A stretch of DNA of 45,552 bases from Clostridia bacterium (GTDB lineage: Bacteria; Bacillota; Clostridia; Oscillospirales; Acutalibacteraceae). The first letter of the stretch is position 1. Every line of letters starts with the position of its first letter. This document shows, one piece after another, positions 24,825 to 33,162 of the stretch. The translations under genes were made by a program, and so were the position numbers. Below the pieces are notes generated by a model. The model did not search any database and was not told where the DNA came from. It saw nothing but the letters and a program-made list of their open reading frames with translations. The stretch lies in the NCBI GenBank assembly GCA_017396895.1, contig JAFQKN010000131.1, positions 1 through 45,552 on the forward strand. The letters are read 5' to 3'.

Positions 24825-26099
24825 TCAGTCTTCCAGAGCTTGTCTCAGATCAGCAATAATATCGGCAACATTTTCAATGCCGACACTGAATCTGACAAGT
24901 CCGGGATCGACACCGGCAGCAACCAATTGTTCATCGGTCAACTGACGGTGTGTCATGCTTGCAGGATGCAAAACGCAAGTTCTGGCATCTGCAACATGAA
25001 CAACGATTTTTGCAAGATCTAATTTGTTCATTACTTTTACGGCGGCATCGCGACCGCCTTTCATAATAAACGAAATAACACCACAACAACCGTTGGGGAA
25101 ATATTTCTGCGAAAGCGCATAATCTGCATTTGAGGGTAAAGCAGGATAATTGACGGACGCAATTTTCTCATGGCCTTCAAGGAATTGCGCCACTTTAAGT
25201 GCATTCTCACTGTGTCTTTCCATGCGAACGTGCAAGGATTCAAGTCCGAGATTAAGAATAAAAGCAGAGAACGGAGAAGGAATCATACCGTAATCACGCA
25301 TCAACTGGACTCTGGCTTTTGTAATATATGCATTTTCCAAGCCAAAATCATTGACATAGCGAACACCGTGGTAGGACTCATCGGGTTCTGTGAGTTCGGG
25401 GAATTTACCGTTGTTCCAGTTAAACTTGCCGCCGTCAATAATAACTCCGCCGACGCAAGAAGCATGACCGTCCATATATTTAGTTGTAGAATGAATGACT
25501 ACATCAGCACCAAATTCAAACGGTCTGCAGAAAATGGGCGTTGCAAAAGTGTTATCTACAAACAAAGGCAGATCATGTTTATGAGCAAGATTTGCAAAAC
25601 GCTCAATATCCATCACCGTCAAAGCGGGATTCGCAATGGTTTCACCGAAAACAAGACGGGTTCTGTCATCTATCAGGGATTCAATTTCTTCATCGGTCAT
25701 GCCGGGCTTGGTAAATCGTACTTCAATGCCAAGTTTCTTGAATGAAACAGCAAACAGATTGATCGTACCGCCATAGATGGCAGGAAGGCTGACAATATTA
25801 TCGCCGCTCTGACATATATTGAGCACGGCAATCGTGTTGGCAGCTTGTCCCGAAGAACACAATAACGCGCCTGTACCGCCTTCAAGTGCGGCCAACTTTG
25901 CCTCAACCGCTTCCAAAGTGGGATTTGAAATACGTGAATACATATGTCCGGGAGCCTTCAAATCAAAAAGATCACCCACGTGTTCGGCTGTGTCATATTT
26001 AAAAGTTGTACTTTGATAAATCGGCAACACACGCGGTTCACCGTTCTTAGGCTCATAACCCGCCTGCACACAAAGTGTTTCGATTTTATAATCGTGCAT
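24825..26099 (-). CDS. metY: O-acetylhomoserine sulfhydrylase
   Basis: PLP enzyme that makes homocysteine from O-acetylhomoserine and sulfide. Substrate and cofactor segments include GHMYSRISNPT, SSGQAA and the PLP lysine K207 in HSTTKYMDGH. The 424-residue length with the insertion around residues 215-260 is typical of MetY rather than the shorter MetB/MetC. The ATG at 26097-26099 has GAGGTG six bases upstream; the longer frame to 26117 precedes that site. First gene of the metY-metA operon. No SAM riboswitch is visible in the short leader. Confidence 0.95.
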   Translation of the reverse strand: MHDYKIETLCVQAGYEPKNGEPRVLPIYQSTTFKYDTAEHVGDLFDLKAPGHMYSRISNPTLEAVEAKLAALEGGTGALLCSSGQAANTIAVLNICQSGDNIVSLPAIYGGTINLFAVSFKKLGIEVRFTKPGMTDEEIESLIDDRTRLVFGETIANPALTVMDIERFANLAHKHDLPLFVDNTFATPIFCRPFEFGADVVIHSTTKYMDGHASCVGGVIIDGGKFNWNNGKFPELTEPDESYHGVRYVNDFGLENAYITKARVQLMRDYGMIPSPFSAFILNLGLESLHVRMERHSENALKVAQFLEGHEKIASVNYPALPSNADYALSQKYFPNGCCGVISFIMKGGRDAAVKVMNKLDLAKIVVHVADARTCVLHPASMTHRQLTDEQLVAAGVDPGLVRFSVGIENVADIIADLRQALED

Positions 26100-26134
26100 A
26101 TACAACACCTCGTTCAAATTTTTTATTTCAAAGA

Positions 26135-26163
26135 ATTATAACACAGGCACTGCTTTTTGTCAA
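26135..26163 (-). promoter_or_regulatory. Consensus sigma-A promoter of metY-metA
   Basis: Read on the minus strand: TTGACA (26158-26163), 17-base spacer, TATAAT (26135-26140). An inverted repeat ACAGGCA (26142-26148) / TGCCTGT (26185-26191) brackets the -35 box. Confidence 0.85.
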
Positions 26164-26190
26164 TTGCTTTCATTGCTAAATACTTGCCTG

Positions 26191-27180
26191 TCAAGAAGCA
26201 GTAAACAGCAGTATTCGCGTGATGGCAAAACCTAAAAAGCAACACACAGGCAAAGTTAAAATCCATGCCATGATAACATTTACTGCTGTTTTTGTATTAA
26301 AACATTGAGATCGATCAGACATTGATGCACCGATTATTGCCATCGTTTTAGTGGTTGTTGTACTGACCGGAAGTCCGGCATACGTACTCAAAGCAATACC
26401 AATACATGAAGCAACATCTGTTGACAATGCCTGCACACGGTTGGGCAAAAACAGATCACGACCGATTGTATCGATAATTTTCCGCCCCGAGCAAGCTGTT
26501 CCGAATGCCATAACGAGAGAACAGAAGATTACTGAAATATACTCTGCAAAGAGACTGAACGATGTATTTTGCAAAATCAGCAATAAGATACCGATCATCT
26601 TTTGTCCATCCTGTGCGCCGTGCAGGAATGACAGCAATGCGCTCAATATTTTTTGCAAATGCAAAACCGCATTACCCACATTGATTTGCTTCGATTTTCT
26701 ATTTAAGACACTCGACAGTATGGCCGCAACGCCAAATCCGATTGCAGATGATATGATGATGCCGTTAATAATGATTAACCATATGCCGGCAAAATGAGTA
26801 ATTCGACCGTTGCTGATCGCAAGTTCCGCCCCTGCAAGAGCAGCCAATAATGCATGACTTTCACTGGTAGGAATACCGAAAATCCAAGCTGTTACAGCCC
26901 AGACTGCAACACTGAACATGGCACTGCAAAGTGCTGTCTGTATATTTCGTTCATTATCATTGAAAGAAAAAATTTGTAAAATATTGGAAACAACGGCAGG
27001 TTTTATGACATAGGAAATGCTTACGCCTAAAAAATTCATGACGGAAGATAATACAACCGCTTGTTTCAATGTCATTGATTTTGTTGTGACGGTAGTTGCG
27101 ATCGCATTCGGAGCATCCGTCAGACCGTTCACAAAAACAACGATTGCCAAAACAATTACGTTTAATACTGTCAGTCCCAT
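26191..27180 (-). CDS. pit: Inorganic phosphate transporter, Pit family
   Basis: Integral membrane phosphate:cation symporter. Two related signature segments are seen: NGLTDAPNAIATTV near residues 18-31 and HGAQDGQKMIGILLL in the second half, matching the Pit inverted-repeat design. About eight to nine membrane segments. The DUF47/PhoU-like partner often found beside such genes is absent. The ATG at 27180 has AAGGAT somewhat far upstream. It is separated from metY by a promoter and from cotJC by a terminator, so it is probably transcribed alone. Confidence 0.88.
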   Translation of the reverse strand: MGLTVLNVIVLAIVVFVNGLTDAPNAIATTVTTKSMTLKQAVVLSSVMNFLGVSISYVIKPAVVSNILQIFSFNDNERNIQTALCSAMFSVAVWAVTAWIFGIPTSESHALLAALAGAELAISNGRITHFAGIWLIIINGIIISSAIGFGVAAILSSVLNRKSKQINVGNAVLHLQKILSALLSFLHGAQDGQKMIGILLLILQNTSFSLFAEYISVIFCSLVMAFGTACSGRKIIDTIGRDLFLPNRVQALSTDVASCIGIALSTYAGLPVSTTTTKTMAIIGASMSDRSQCFNTKTAVNVIMAWILTLPVCCFLGFAITRILLFTAS

Positions 27181-27260
27181 CTGTTACCACGATCCTTGCG
27201 TTATTATATATTAAACGTATTCACGTGCTTGCGATGATATAACTGACAAAACAGGCGATC

Positions 27261-27284
27261 GGCCGCAAGTTTTCACCTGCGGCC
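27261..27284. terminator. Hairpin between cotJC and pit
   Basis: GGCCGCA (27261-27267) and TGCGGCC (27278-27284) with a ten-base loop, just after the cotJC stop. The T tracts on either side are imperfect (TGTTTTG on the minus strand). Confidence 0.6.
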
Positions 27285-27290
27285 TTCTTG

Positions 27291-27890
27291 TTATTTCTTA
27301 TCAAAACTCGGATTAAATGCATAGAAGTTCTTTGCATCCAGACGGTCAGTTGCAAGTCTGAGCCCTTCACCGAAACGTTGATAGTGCACTACCTCGCGTT
27401 CACGAAGGAATTTAATGGGATCTGCAACGTCCGGATCATCTACAAGACGAAGAATGTTATCGTATGTGGTTCTTGCCTTCTGTTCTGCTGCAAGGTTTTC
27501 ATGAAGATCGGTCAACACGTCACCTTTACTCTGCATGGAAAGCGCGCTGTACGGAACACCGGCGGCGGCCTGCGGATAAACACCTGTCGTATGATCAACA
27601 AAATATTTATCAAAACCACTTGCCTGAATCTGTTCGATTGACAAGTTTCGTGTCAACTGATAGACGATTGCTCCGATCATCTCCAAATGTCCGAGTTCTT
27701 CCGTGCCAACGTCAGTGAGCAAACCTTTCAGTTCTGCATAAGGCATCGAGAATCTCTGTGTCAGATAGCGCAAGGAAGCACCGAGTTCACCGTCGGGACC
27801 GCCGTATTGCGTAATGATGATCTGTGCAAGTTTCGGATTTGGGTTTTTGATATTTACAGGATACTGCAATTTTTTATTGTATGTCCACAT
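27291..27890 (-). CDS. cotJC: Spore coat protein CotJC (manganese-catalase family)
   Basis: Ferritin-like four-helix protein of the Mn-catalase family found in the spore coat. The metal-binding ExxH-type segments are seen as GTEELGHLEMIGAIV and EREVVHYQRFGEGL, with another glutamate in ENLAAEQKARTTY. The start overlaps the cotJB stop by one base (TAATG). Third gene of cotJABC, made in the mother cell during sporulation; it may protect against peroxide, but that is inferred from the family. Confidence 0.94.
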   Translation of the reverse strand: MWTYNKKLQYPVNIKNPNPKLAQIIITQYGGPDGELGASLRYLTQRFSMPYAELKGLLTDVGTEELGHLEMIGAIVYQLTRNLSIEQIQASGFDKYFVDHTTGVYPQAAAGVPYSALSMQSKGDVLTDLHENLAAEQKARTTYDNILRLVDDPDVADPIKFLREREVVHYQRFGEGLRLATDRLDAKNFYAFNPSFDKK

Positions 27891-28141
27891 TAGTCACAAA
27901 CACCTCCGTTTTCCCAAGGCCACGGATTTTTCAGCCATTCAACACCTTGTGCAAACTTAGGTGTCAAAGGACCAAAGTTTTCTTCATACTCTTCGGTAAG
28001 TGTTCTGCACTTTTTTTCATACTGTGCAAGCATGGACGCGGCTTGCATATCAGATGGATGCGTATCAAGATACAGATGCAGTTCCCACACTGCAAACTGT
28101 GCGGATGAAAGGTTTCTTAACAATTTTTCACGCTTATTCAT
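27890..28141 (-). CDS. cotJB: Spore coat protein CotJB
   Basis: Small 83-residue coat protein. The family pattern LRNLSSAQFAVWELHLYLDTHP and the C-terminal WPWENGG motif are clear. The function is structural and poorly defined. It overlaps cotJA by ATGA and cotJC by one base, so the three are translated together. Confidence 0.93.
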   Translation of the reverse strand: MNKREKLLRNLSSAQFAVWELHLYLDTHPSDMQAASMLAQYEKKCRTLTEEYEENFGPLTPKFAQGVEWLKNPWPWENGGVCD

Positions 28142-28347
28142 TTACAACCAGCCCTTAAAAAAGGCTTGTCAAGAACGGGAAACAGCGTTCCTCGAATCAA
28201 AGCGGTATCAGGTTCGTAGACCTGACTGTCTGTTTGAAAAGGAACATAAGCCATAGTAACCGCTGCCTCAGCGGGTAATGGTGCCGGCATACCGAAATGA
28301 TCGGTAACACTCTTTTTATCCGTTCTTGCAGAAGAGTTATCTTTCAT
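28138..28347 (-). CDS. cotJA: Spore coat protein CotJA
   Basis: The 69-residue product contains the family core MAYVPFQTDSQVYEPDTALIRGT and a C-terminal FPVLDKPFL segment. The ATG at 28345-28347 has AAGGAGA upstream; a longer frame to 28401 is not supported. It opens the cotJABC operon. In Bacillus the operon depends on SigE, which agrees with a CATAGAAT box upstream. Confidence 0.9.
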   Translation of the reverse strand: MKDNSSARTDKKSVTDHFGMPAPLPAEAAVTMAYVPFQTDSQVYEPDTALIRGTLFPVLDKPFLRAGCK

Positions 28348-28394
28348 AACGCTCTCTCCTTCAAGAATATTGAGAAACAATTGAATTTGTCCTC

Positions 28395-28411
28395 GTTTCA
28401 TTCTATGAAAC
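28395..28411 (-). promoter_or_regulatory. Possible SigE -10 box of cotJ, inside a palindrome
   Basis: The minus strand reads CATAGAAT (28400-28407), one base from the SigE -10 consensus CATACAAT, about 53 bases before cotJA. It lies inside the inverted repeat GTTTCAT-AGA-ATGAAAC (28395-28411). I see no good -35. Confidence 0.35.
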
Positions 28412-28434
28412 AGCGCAAAATCGGTAACAACTTT

Positions 28435-29091
28435 TTATTTCTCCACAAGGTTTGGCCACAGTTCATCATCAGCACCTGCGTATATTTCCGGAATACGTCC
28501 GATGATAACGGTCTCAGCAACCGTGATTTGCGTTGAAACCGGTATTTCTTGCGTTTTTCCGAACGAAAGAGTTTTGACGATAGCATCGATCTGCAGTATA
28601 ATCCTATGTTGTGTCTGATTGATTCCTCGCGTTATAAAAAGATTCTTCAGATCTGCCTGCACAGTTGCAGTGTACGCAACTGTTATCGGTATCAACAATC
28701 CTTTACCCGCAAGCAAACCGTTGCCGAAAAGAGAACCGATCGGCAATTGCAAATCGACCGATTGTAATTGTTCAAATTGCTTCGCGGCTTCCGAAGCGAC
28801 ACCGGTCTTGATTTTATTCAACCATTCCGTACGAATGCAGATGGCAGTAATTTGTCCGCTTTCATCCGTTTGAAAAAAAGTTATATCATCATAGTTCGTC
28901 TGCGTTGCACCAAGATAATTATTGACTGTGTCATTTATGCGTACAATTGCAGCATTTGCAGCGGCATTTTGCAGGAATGATTCAGCGAACGGACGCATCT
29001 GCAACAATAAAAATACAAACAGACTTATGAATATTAAAATAAAAATAATATACTTAGTTTTCCACAAGCGTTTTCTTTTATATCTGTTCAA
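28435..29091 (-). CDS. yunB: Sporulation protein YunB
   Basis: Membrane-anchored sporulation protein of the SigE regulon in Bacillus; its molecular role is not defined. One N-terminal membrane segment (YIIFILIFISLFVFLLL) and a long external domain. The segment RPFAESFLQNAAANAAIVRINDTV (shown in part) and the C-terminal IIGRIPEIYAG are family features. I start at the TTG at 29089-29091 (MNRYKRKRLW), with AAGGTGG seven bases upstream. A GTG at 29109 precedes that site. It lies just upstream of cotJABC on the same strand. Confidence 0.88.
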   Translation of the reverse strand: MNRYKRKRLWKTKYIIFILIFISLFVFLLLQMRPFAESFLQNAAANAAIVRINDTVNNYLGATQTNYDDITFFQTDESGQITAICIRTEWLNKIKTGVASEAAKQFEQLQSVDLQLPIGSLFGNGLLAGKGLLIPITVAYTATVQADLKNLFITRGINQTQHRIILQIDAIVKTLSFGKTQEIPVSTQITVAETVIIGRIPEIYAGADDELWPNLVEK

Positions 29092-29121
29092 AACAAGACC
29101 ACCTTGCACTATAAATTTAAC

Positions 29122-29150
29122 TTGATATCATGTCAACGTTTTGTTATAAT
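29122..29150 (+). promoter_or_regulatory. Sigma-A promoter of the GH27-GH95 operon
   Basis: TTGATA (29122-29127), 17-base spacer, TATAAT (29145-29150). A near-copy of the -10 region (TTATAATAAT) repeats about 12 bases further on. Confidence 0.7.
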
Positions 29151-29195
29151 AATGTTTATAATAATATATGCAATTTCTTTCAGGAGGTACTATCT

Positions 29196-30908
29196 ATGAA
29201 AGCAAAAACCGCAGTTAAATTAGCCGGCGGTGCCGCTATAGCCACCGCAGTGATGAAAAAAGCAAATATCTGCCCGAAATGTCTTGCAAAAAATTTGCTT
29301 GCCAATTTCCGCGTTTCCGATGTCGGTGAAGATGCATACAATAACGGTGTTGCTCTCACACCGCCTATGGGTTGGGCAAGTTGGAACAAATTCCGAAATC
29401 ATATCAGTGAAAATATTATTTATGATATTGCGGTTGCAATGAAAAACAGCGGTCTTGCGGATGCCGGATATCAATTTGTGAACATTGACGATTGCTGGCA
29501 ATCTTCCATGCGTGACGACGAAGGCCGTATGCAAAGCGACTTTACAAACTTCCCTTCCGGTATTCCCGCACTTTGCAAAAAAGTAAATGATCTCGGTTTG
29601 AAACTCGGTATTTACTCTTCTAACGGATCTCTTACCTGTGAAGACCTTCCTGCAAGTCTCGGTCACGAACGAATTGACGCTGAAACGTTTGCACGTTGGG
29701 GAATTGAATACTTCAAATACGACTTTTGTCACAACACCCCGATTTCTTCACTTGCTCCGGAAATTGAAAATATCCGAATCGAGATTCCCGGTGAAGTGTC
29801 TGAGCGTGTTTATTTGGCTGAACAGGCACAGTTAACAGGAAATGCAAAACTGTGTGATGACAAAAAACTGGCCAGCGGTAAATACGTCGGCGGCTTATGC
29901 TTTGGCAACGGAAAAATGATTTTCACTGATGTCATTGCAGAGAAAGAGGGCGAATATGCACTGACCATCGGTATCAGAAAAGCTGTTTTTGCAAAAAAAT
30001 ATGCTGAAGTTGTAGTGAATGAAAAGGATGTATATCCCATTCACGCAGGTGCCACCATGGCTCCGTCTGCTGAAGGTCGTTTACAAACCAGAATTTACCT
30101 TCGTGAAGGCAAAAACAGCATCATGATCCATAATCCCATTGCTTCCCGAATGGACAGCGCAGCAAAGCAGTACACCACTATGGGAAAGGAACTCAAGCGC
30201 GCGACGGCTCTTGTAGCCGCAGAAACCGGTCTTCCTGAAAAGCCGATCACATATTCAATCTGCGAATGGGGCATGAATATGCCCTGGAAATGGGGCCGAA
30301 CAGCCGGCAACCTTTGGCGTACAACACATGACATTCAGCCGACATGGTTTTCTATCTGCATGATTTATGAATTCAACGTTCGTCTTTGGAAATATGCTGC
30401 ACCCGGTTCATGGAACGATCCCGATATGCTTGAAGTCGGCAACGGCAATCTGACAGATGATGAAAACATGGCCCATTTCTCACTTTGGTGCATGATGGCG
30501 GCACCATTGATTCTCGGCAATGACCTGCGCACATTCCTTAAAGACGACGGTACAGCCGATACGGAGAATAAGACTTTGAAAATTGTTACCAATAAAGCTG
30601 CCATTGCGATCAATCAGGATAAACGCGGCTTGCAATGCCGCAGAATCAAAACAGGCACCGTTGATATTCTTGTTAAACCGCTTGAGAACAAGGAATTGGC
30701 TGTTTGTGTGTTTAACAAGACCAACAAACCGATTGAAGAAGAAATAGACATTGAAGATATCGCAGAACTGAACTGGGTGGATCTGCCCGAGTCACTGCAA
30801 TACGAAGTATATGATATCTGGAATGATAAAACATTCACAACTAAAGAAGACATTGAAACAACTGTCCCCGGACACGGTGTCAGTTTATTCAGAATCAAAG
30901 CACTGTGA
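29196..30908 (+). CDS. GH27 alpha-galactosidase-like enzyme with inserted CBM
   Basis: Family 27 retaining hydrolase acting on terminal alpha-galactose or alpha-N-acetylgalactosamine. The barrel begins at LTPPMGWASWNKF. The nucleophile is D176 in FKYDFC and the acid/base probably D379 in RTTHDIQPTW; SWNDPDMLEVG follows. About residues 190-345 interrupt the barrel with a CBM35/CBM6-like beta-sandwich (YLAEQAQLTGNAKL, ASGKYVGGL). A 45-residue N-terminal extension with a hydrophobic stretch and a C-P-K-C pair precedes the barrel; it is not a normal signal peptide. AGGAGG precedes the ATG at 29196. First in an operon with a GH95 enzyme. Confidence 0.88.
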   Translation: MKAKTAVKLAGGAAIATAVMKKANICPKCLAKNLLANFRVSDVGEDAYNNGVALTPPMGWASWNKFRNHISENIIYDIAVAMKNSGLADAGYQFVNIDDCWQSSMRDDEGRMQSDFTNFPSGIPALCKKVNDLGLKLGIYSSNGSLTCEDLPASLGHERIDAETFARWGIEYFKYDFCHNTPISSLAPEIENIRIEIPGEVSERVYLAEQAQLTGNAKLCDDKKLASGKYVGGLCFGNGKMIFTDVIAEKEGEYALTIGIRKAVFAKKYAEVVVNEKDVYPIHAGATMAPSAEGRLQTRIYLREGKNSIMIHNPIASRMDSAAKQYTTMGKELKRATALVAAETGLPEKPITYSICEWGMNMPWKWGRTAGNLWRTTHDIQPTWFSICMIYEFNVRLWKYAAPGSWNDPDMLEVGNGNLTDDENMAHFSLWCMMAAPLILGNDLRTFLKDDGTADTENKTLKIVTNKAAIAINQDKRGLQCRRIKTGTVDILVKPLENKELAVCVFNKTNKPIEEEIDIEDIAELNWVDLPESLQYEVYDIWNDKTFTTKEDIETTVPGHGVSLFRIKAL

Positions 30909-30918
30909 GGAAATGATT

Positions 30919-33162
30919 ATGCATAATATTCTGCATTTAACAAACGTTGCCGAAAAATGGGACAACGGAACTCCGATCGGAAACGGAAGCATGGGGTGTA
31001 TGCTGTACGGCTCACCTGTTTCCGAAAAATTATATCTGTGCGAAGAAAGCATTTGGTCTCAAAAAGATGAAACTGGCCTATTTGTCGGTTTCCGTGAGAA
31101 GATCGATCACATTCGCCGCCTTTATCTTGAAAACAAGCCTGTCGAAGCCGAAAAATGGGCAATAGAAAATCTTAAAGATGATTTTCACACAATCGCTTCT
31201 TATGAATACGCAGGTCTTTTGACTTTGAATTTCAACTCCAAAGCAAAGGCAACTTGCTATTCACGAGATTTGTTGCTTGCTGACGGTTTAGCAAAAATCT
31301 GTTACAAAAGAAACGGTGCCAATTATACGCATGAAGCTTTTTCTTCATATCCCGATAAACTGATGGCCTATTGCATTTGCGGTGAAAAAAAACACTCATT
31401 TACAATGCAGTACACAAGGGAATGCCTTGAATCGCTTAGCATAGAAAATAATCTCATGACAGCCGTGTGCAATACCGCAATCGGCAATCATCCGTTCTGT
31501 GTCGGCATCCGTGTAGAAACCGACGGTTCTGTGCACTCTGCAGACGGTTGCTTGGCAGTTGTAAATGCAACAAATACTGTACTTTGGATTTCAATTGTCA
31601 CATCCTTCCGCTGTTCAAATTTTACAGAAGAGTGTCTGAACAGGTTGAAAGCATCGGAAAAAGGATACGAAGCAATAAAGGCAGATCATGTTAAGGATCA
31701 TAGATCCGTGTTCTGCAGATCGGATATTCATTTTGTCGGTGATAATAAACTCGACGCACTCCCCGTTAACAAAAGATTAAAGAGATTAAAACTGCATCCG
31801 CAAAGCAAAGATGACTCACTTACTTCTTTATACTATGCTTTCGGTAAATATTTATTGATTGGCTCAAGCCGCCCCGGTAGTCTGCCTGCGAACCTGCAAG
31901 GTATCTGGGTTGAAAAAATGACGAATCCGTGGAATGCAGACTATCATACAAACATCAACCTGCAGATGAACTACTGGCCTGCACAAATAGCCAATTTGCA
32001 GGATTGTGCGACTCCCCTGTTTGATTATATGAATCAGATTCTCTTGCCTTGCGGACAAAAGACGGCATCGGTCAACTATAACGCACGCGGTCTTGTTGTT
32101 CATCATTTGAGCGATCTGTACGGCTATACCGCCGCCGCAGACGGCATTTGGGGACTTTGGCCGATGGGTGGCGCTTGGCTTGCATATCATATGTGGGAGC
32201 ATTATCTGTTTACAAAAGATATCGATTTCCTGCGCAACACCGCTTATGAATACATTAAAAATTGTGCACTTTTCTTCATTGACACCATGTTTATGGGAAA
32301 TGACGGCTATTTGCATTCCGGCCCTTCCACTTCGCCTGAAAATGCGTATTATATCGGCAAAGAAGAATGCAATATGTGTCTGTCTCCGACTATGGATGTT
32401 GAGATCATCGGGGGATTATTTGACTTCTATGTCAAATGCGAAGAATTATTGCAAATCGACATGAAAACTGCAGAAGTTGCAAAGGAAAAGAGAAGTCTGA
32501 TGCCGCCTTTGAAGATCGGCAAATACGGACAGTTGATGGAATGGCTTGAGGACTATGACGAACCTGAACCCGGTCACCGTCATATATCTCACGCATTTGC
32601 CTTATATCCTGACAGTGCAATAAACAGAAATACACCTGAGTTGTTCAATGCGATCAGAAAGACGTTTGAACGCAGACTTTCACACGGAGGCGGCCACACA
32701 GGTTGGAGCCGTGCTTGGTTGATGTGTTCGTTTGCCCGTTTGCACGACAAAAAAGCGTTTGAAAAAAATCTGCGCGCATTGCTTACCAAGTCCACTTTAG
32801 ACAATCTTCTTGACACGCATCCGCCGTTCCAGATCGACGGAAACTTCGGTGCAACAGCGGCCATCTGTGAATCCTTGGTGCAAGGACACGAAGGAAGGAT
32901 TTGCCTTCTGCCGGCGATCGGTGACCACCGAAGCGGATCGTTTGACGGCTTGCTTGCGCAAGGCGGTTATACAGTGTCCTGTGAGTTCAAAGACGGAAAA
33001 GTACTATCCTGTTCGATCACCGCAGCGTTTGACGGTGAAATCAAACTTGAATTACCGCTTTCACAGAAAAATTGTCTTGTTAACGGACAAAAAGCCGACA
33101 CAAACGGAATTTTCACATTCCCCTGCATCGGCAACACAACATACAATTTTACGGTCGATTAA
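30919..33162 (+). CDS. GH95 alpha-L-fucosidase
   Basis: Inverting fucosidase of family 95, typically cleaving alpha-1,2-fucose from blood-group H, mucin and milk glycans. The hallmark stretch NLQGIWVEKMTNPWNADYHT is followed by NINLQMNYWPAQ, whose asparagines activate water. The acid is E474 in TSPEN and D640 lies in IDGNFGA. HRHISHAFALYP and GHTGWSRAW are also family features. There is no signal peptide, so it is cytoplasmic. The ATG at 30919 lies 8 bases after GAGG, and the gene starts 10 bases after GH27. Some GH95 enzymes prefer alpha-L-galactose, so the substrate is likely but not certain. Confidence 0.92.
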   Translation: MHNILHLTNVAEKWDNGTPIGNGSMGCMLYGSPVSEKLYLCEESIWSQKDETGLFVGFREKIDHIRRLYLENKPVEAEKWAIENLKDDFHTIASYEYAGLLTLNFNSKAKATCYSRDLLLADGLAKICYKRNGANYTHEAFSSYPDKLMAYCICGEKKHSFTMQYTRECLESLSIENNLMTAVCNTAIGNHPFCVGIRVETDGSVHSADGCLAVVNATNTVLWISIVTSFRCSNFTEECLNRLKASEKGYEAIKADHVKDHRSVFCRSDIHFVGDNKLDALPVNKRLKRLKLHPQSKDDSLTSLYYAFGKYLLIGSSRPGSLPANLQGIWVEKMTNPWNADYHTNINLQMNYWPAQIANLQDCATPLFDYMNQILLPCGQKTASVNYNARGLVVHHLSDLYGYTAAADGIWGLWPMGGAWLAYHMWEHYLFTKDIDFLRNTAYEYIKNCALFFIDTMFMGNDGYLHSGPSTSPENAYYIGKEECNMCLSPTMDVEIIGGLFDFYVKCEELLQIDMKTAEVAKEKRSLMPPLKIGKYGQLMEWLEDYDEPEPGHRHISHAFALYPDSAINRNTPELFNAIRKTFERRLSHGGGHTGWSRAWLMCSFARLHDKKAFEKNLRALLTKSTLDNLLDTHPPFQIDGNFGATAAICESLVQGHEGRICLLPAIGDHRSGSFDGLLAQGGYTVSCEFKDGKVLSCSITAAFDGEIKLELPLSQKNCLVNGQKADTNGIFTFPCIGNTTYNFTVD

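Noticed and set aside
24787-26190. SAM (S-box) riboswitch for the methionine operon
   Set aside because: The leader from promoter to metY is only about 30 bases and shows no S-box core.
29108-29136. Minus-strand TTGACA-17-TATAGT before yunB, interlocked with the GH27 promoter
   Set aside because: Its start point would fall inside the yunB ribosome binding site, and yunB is expected to use SigE; the TTGATATCATGTCAA overlap is probably chance.
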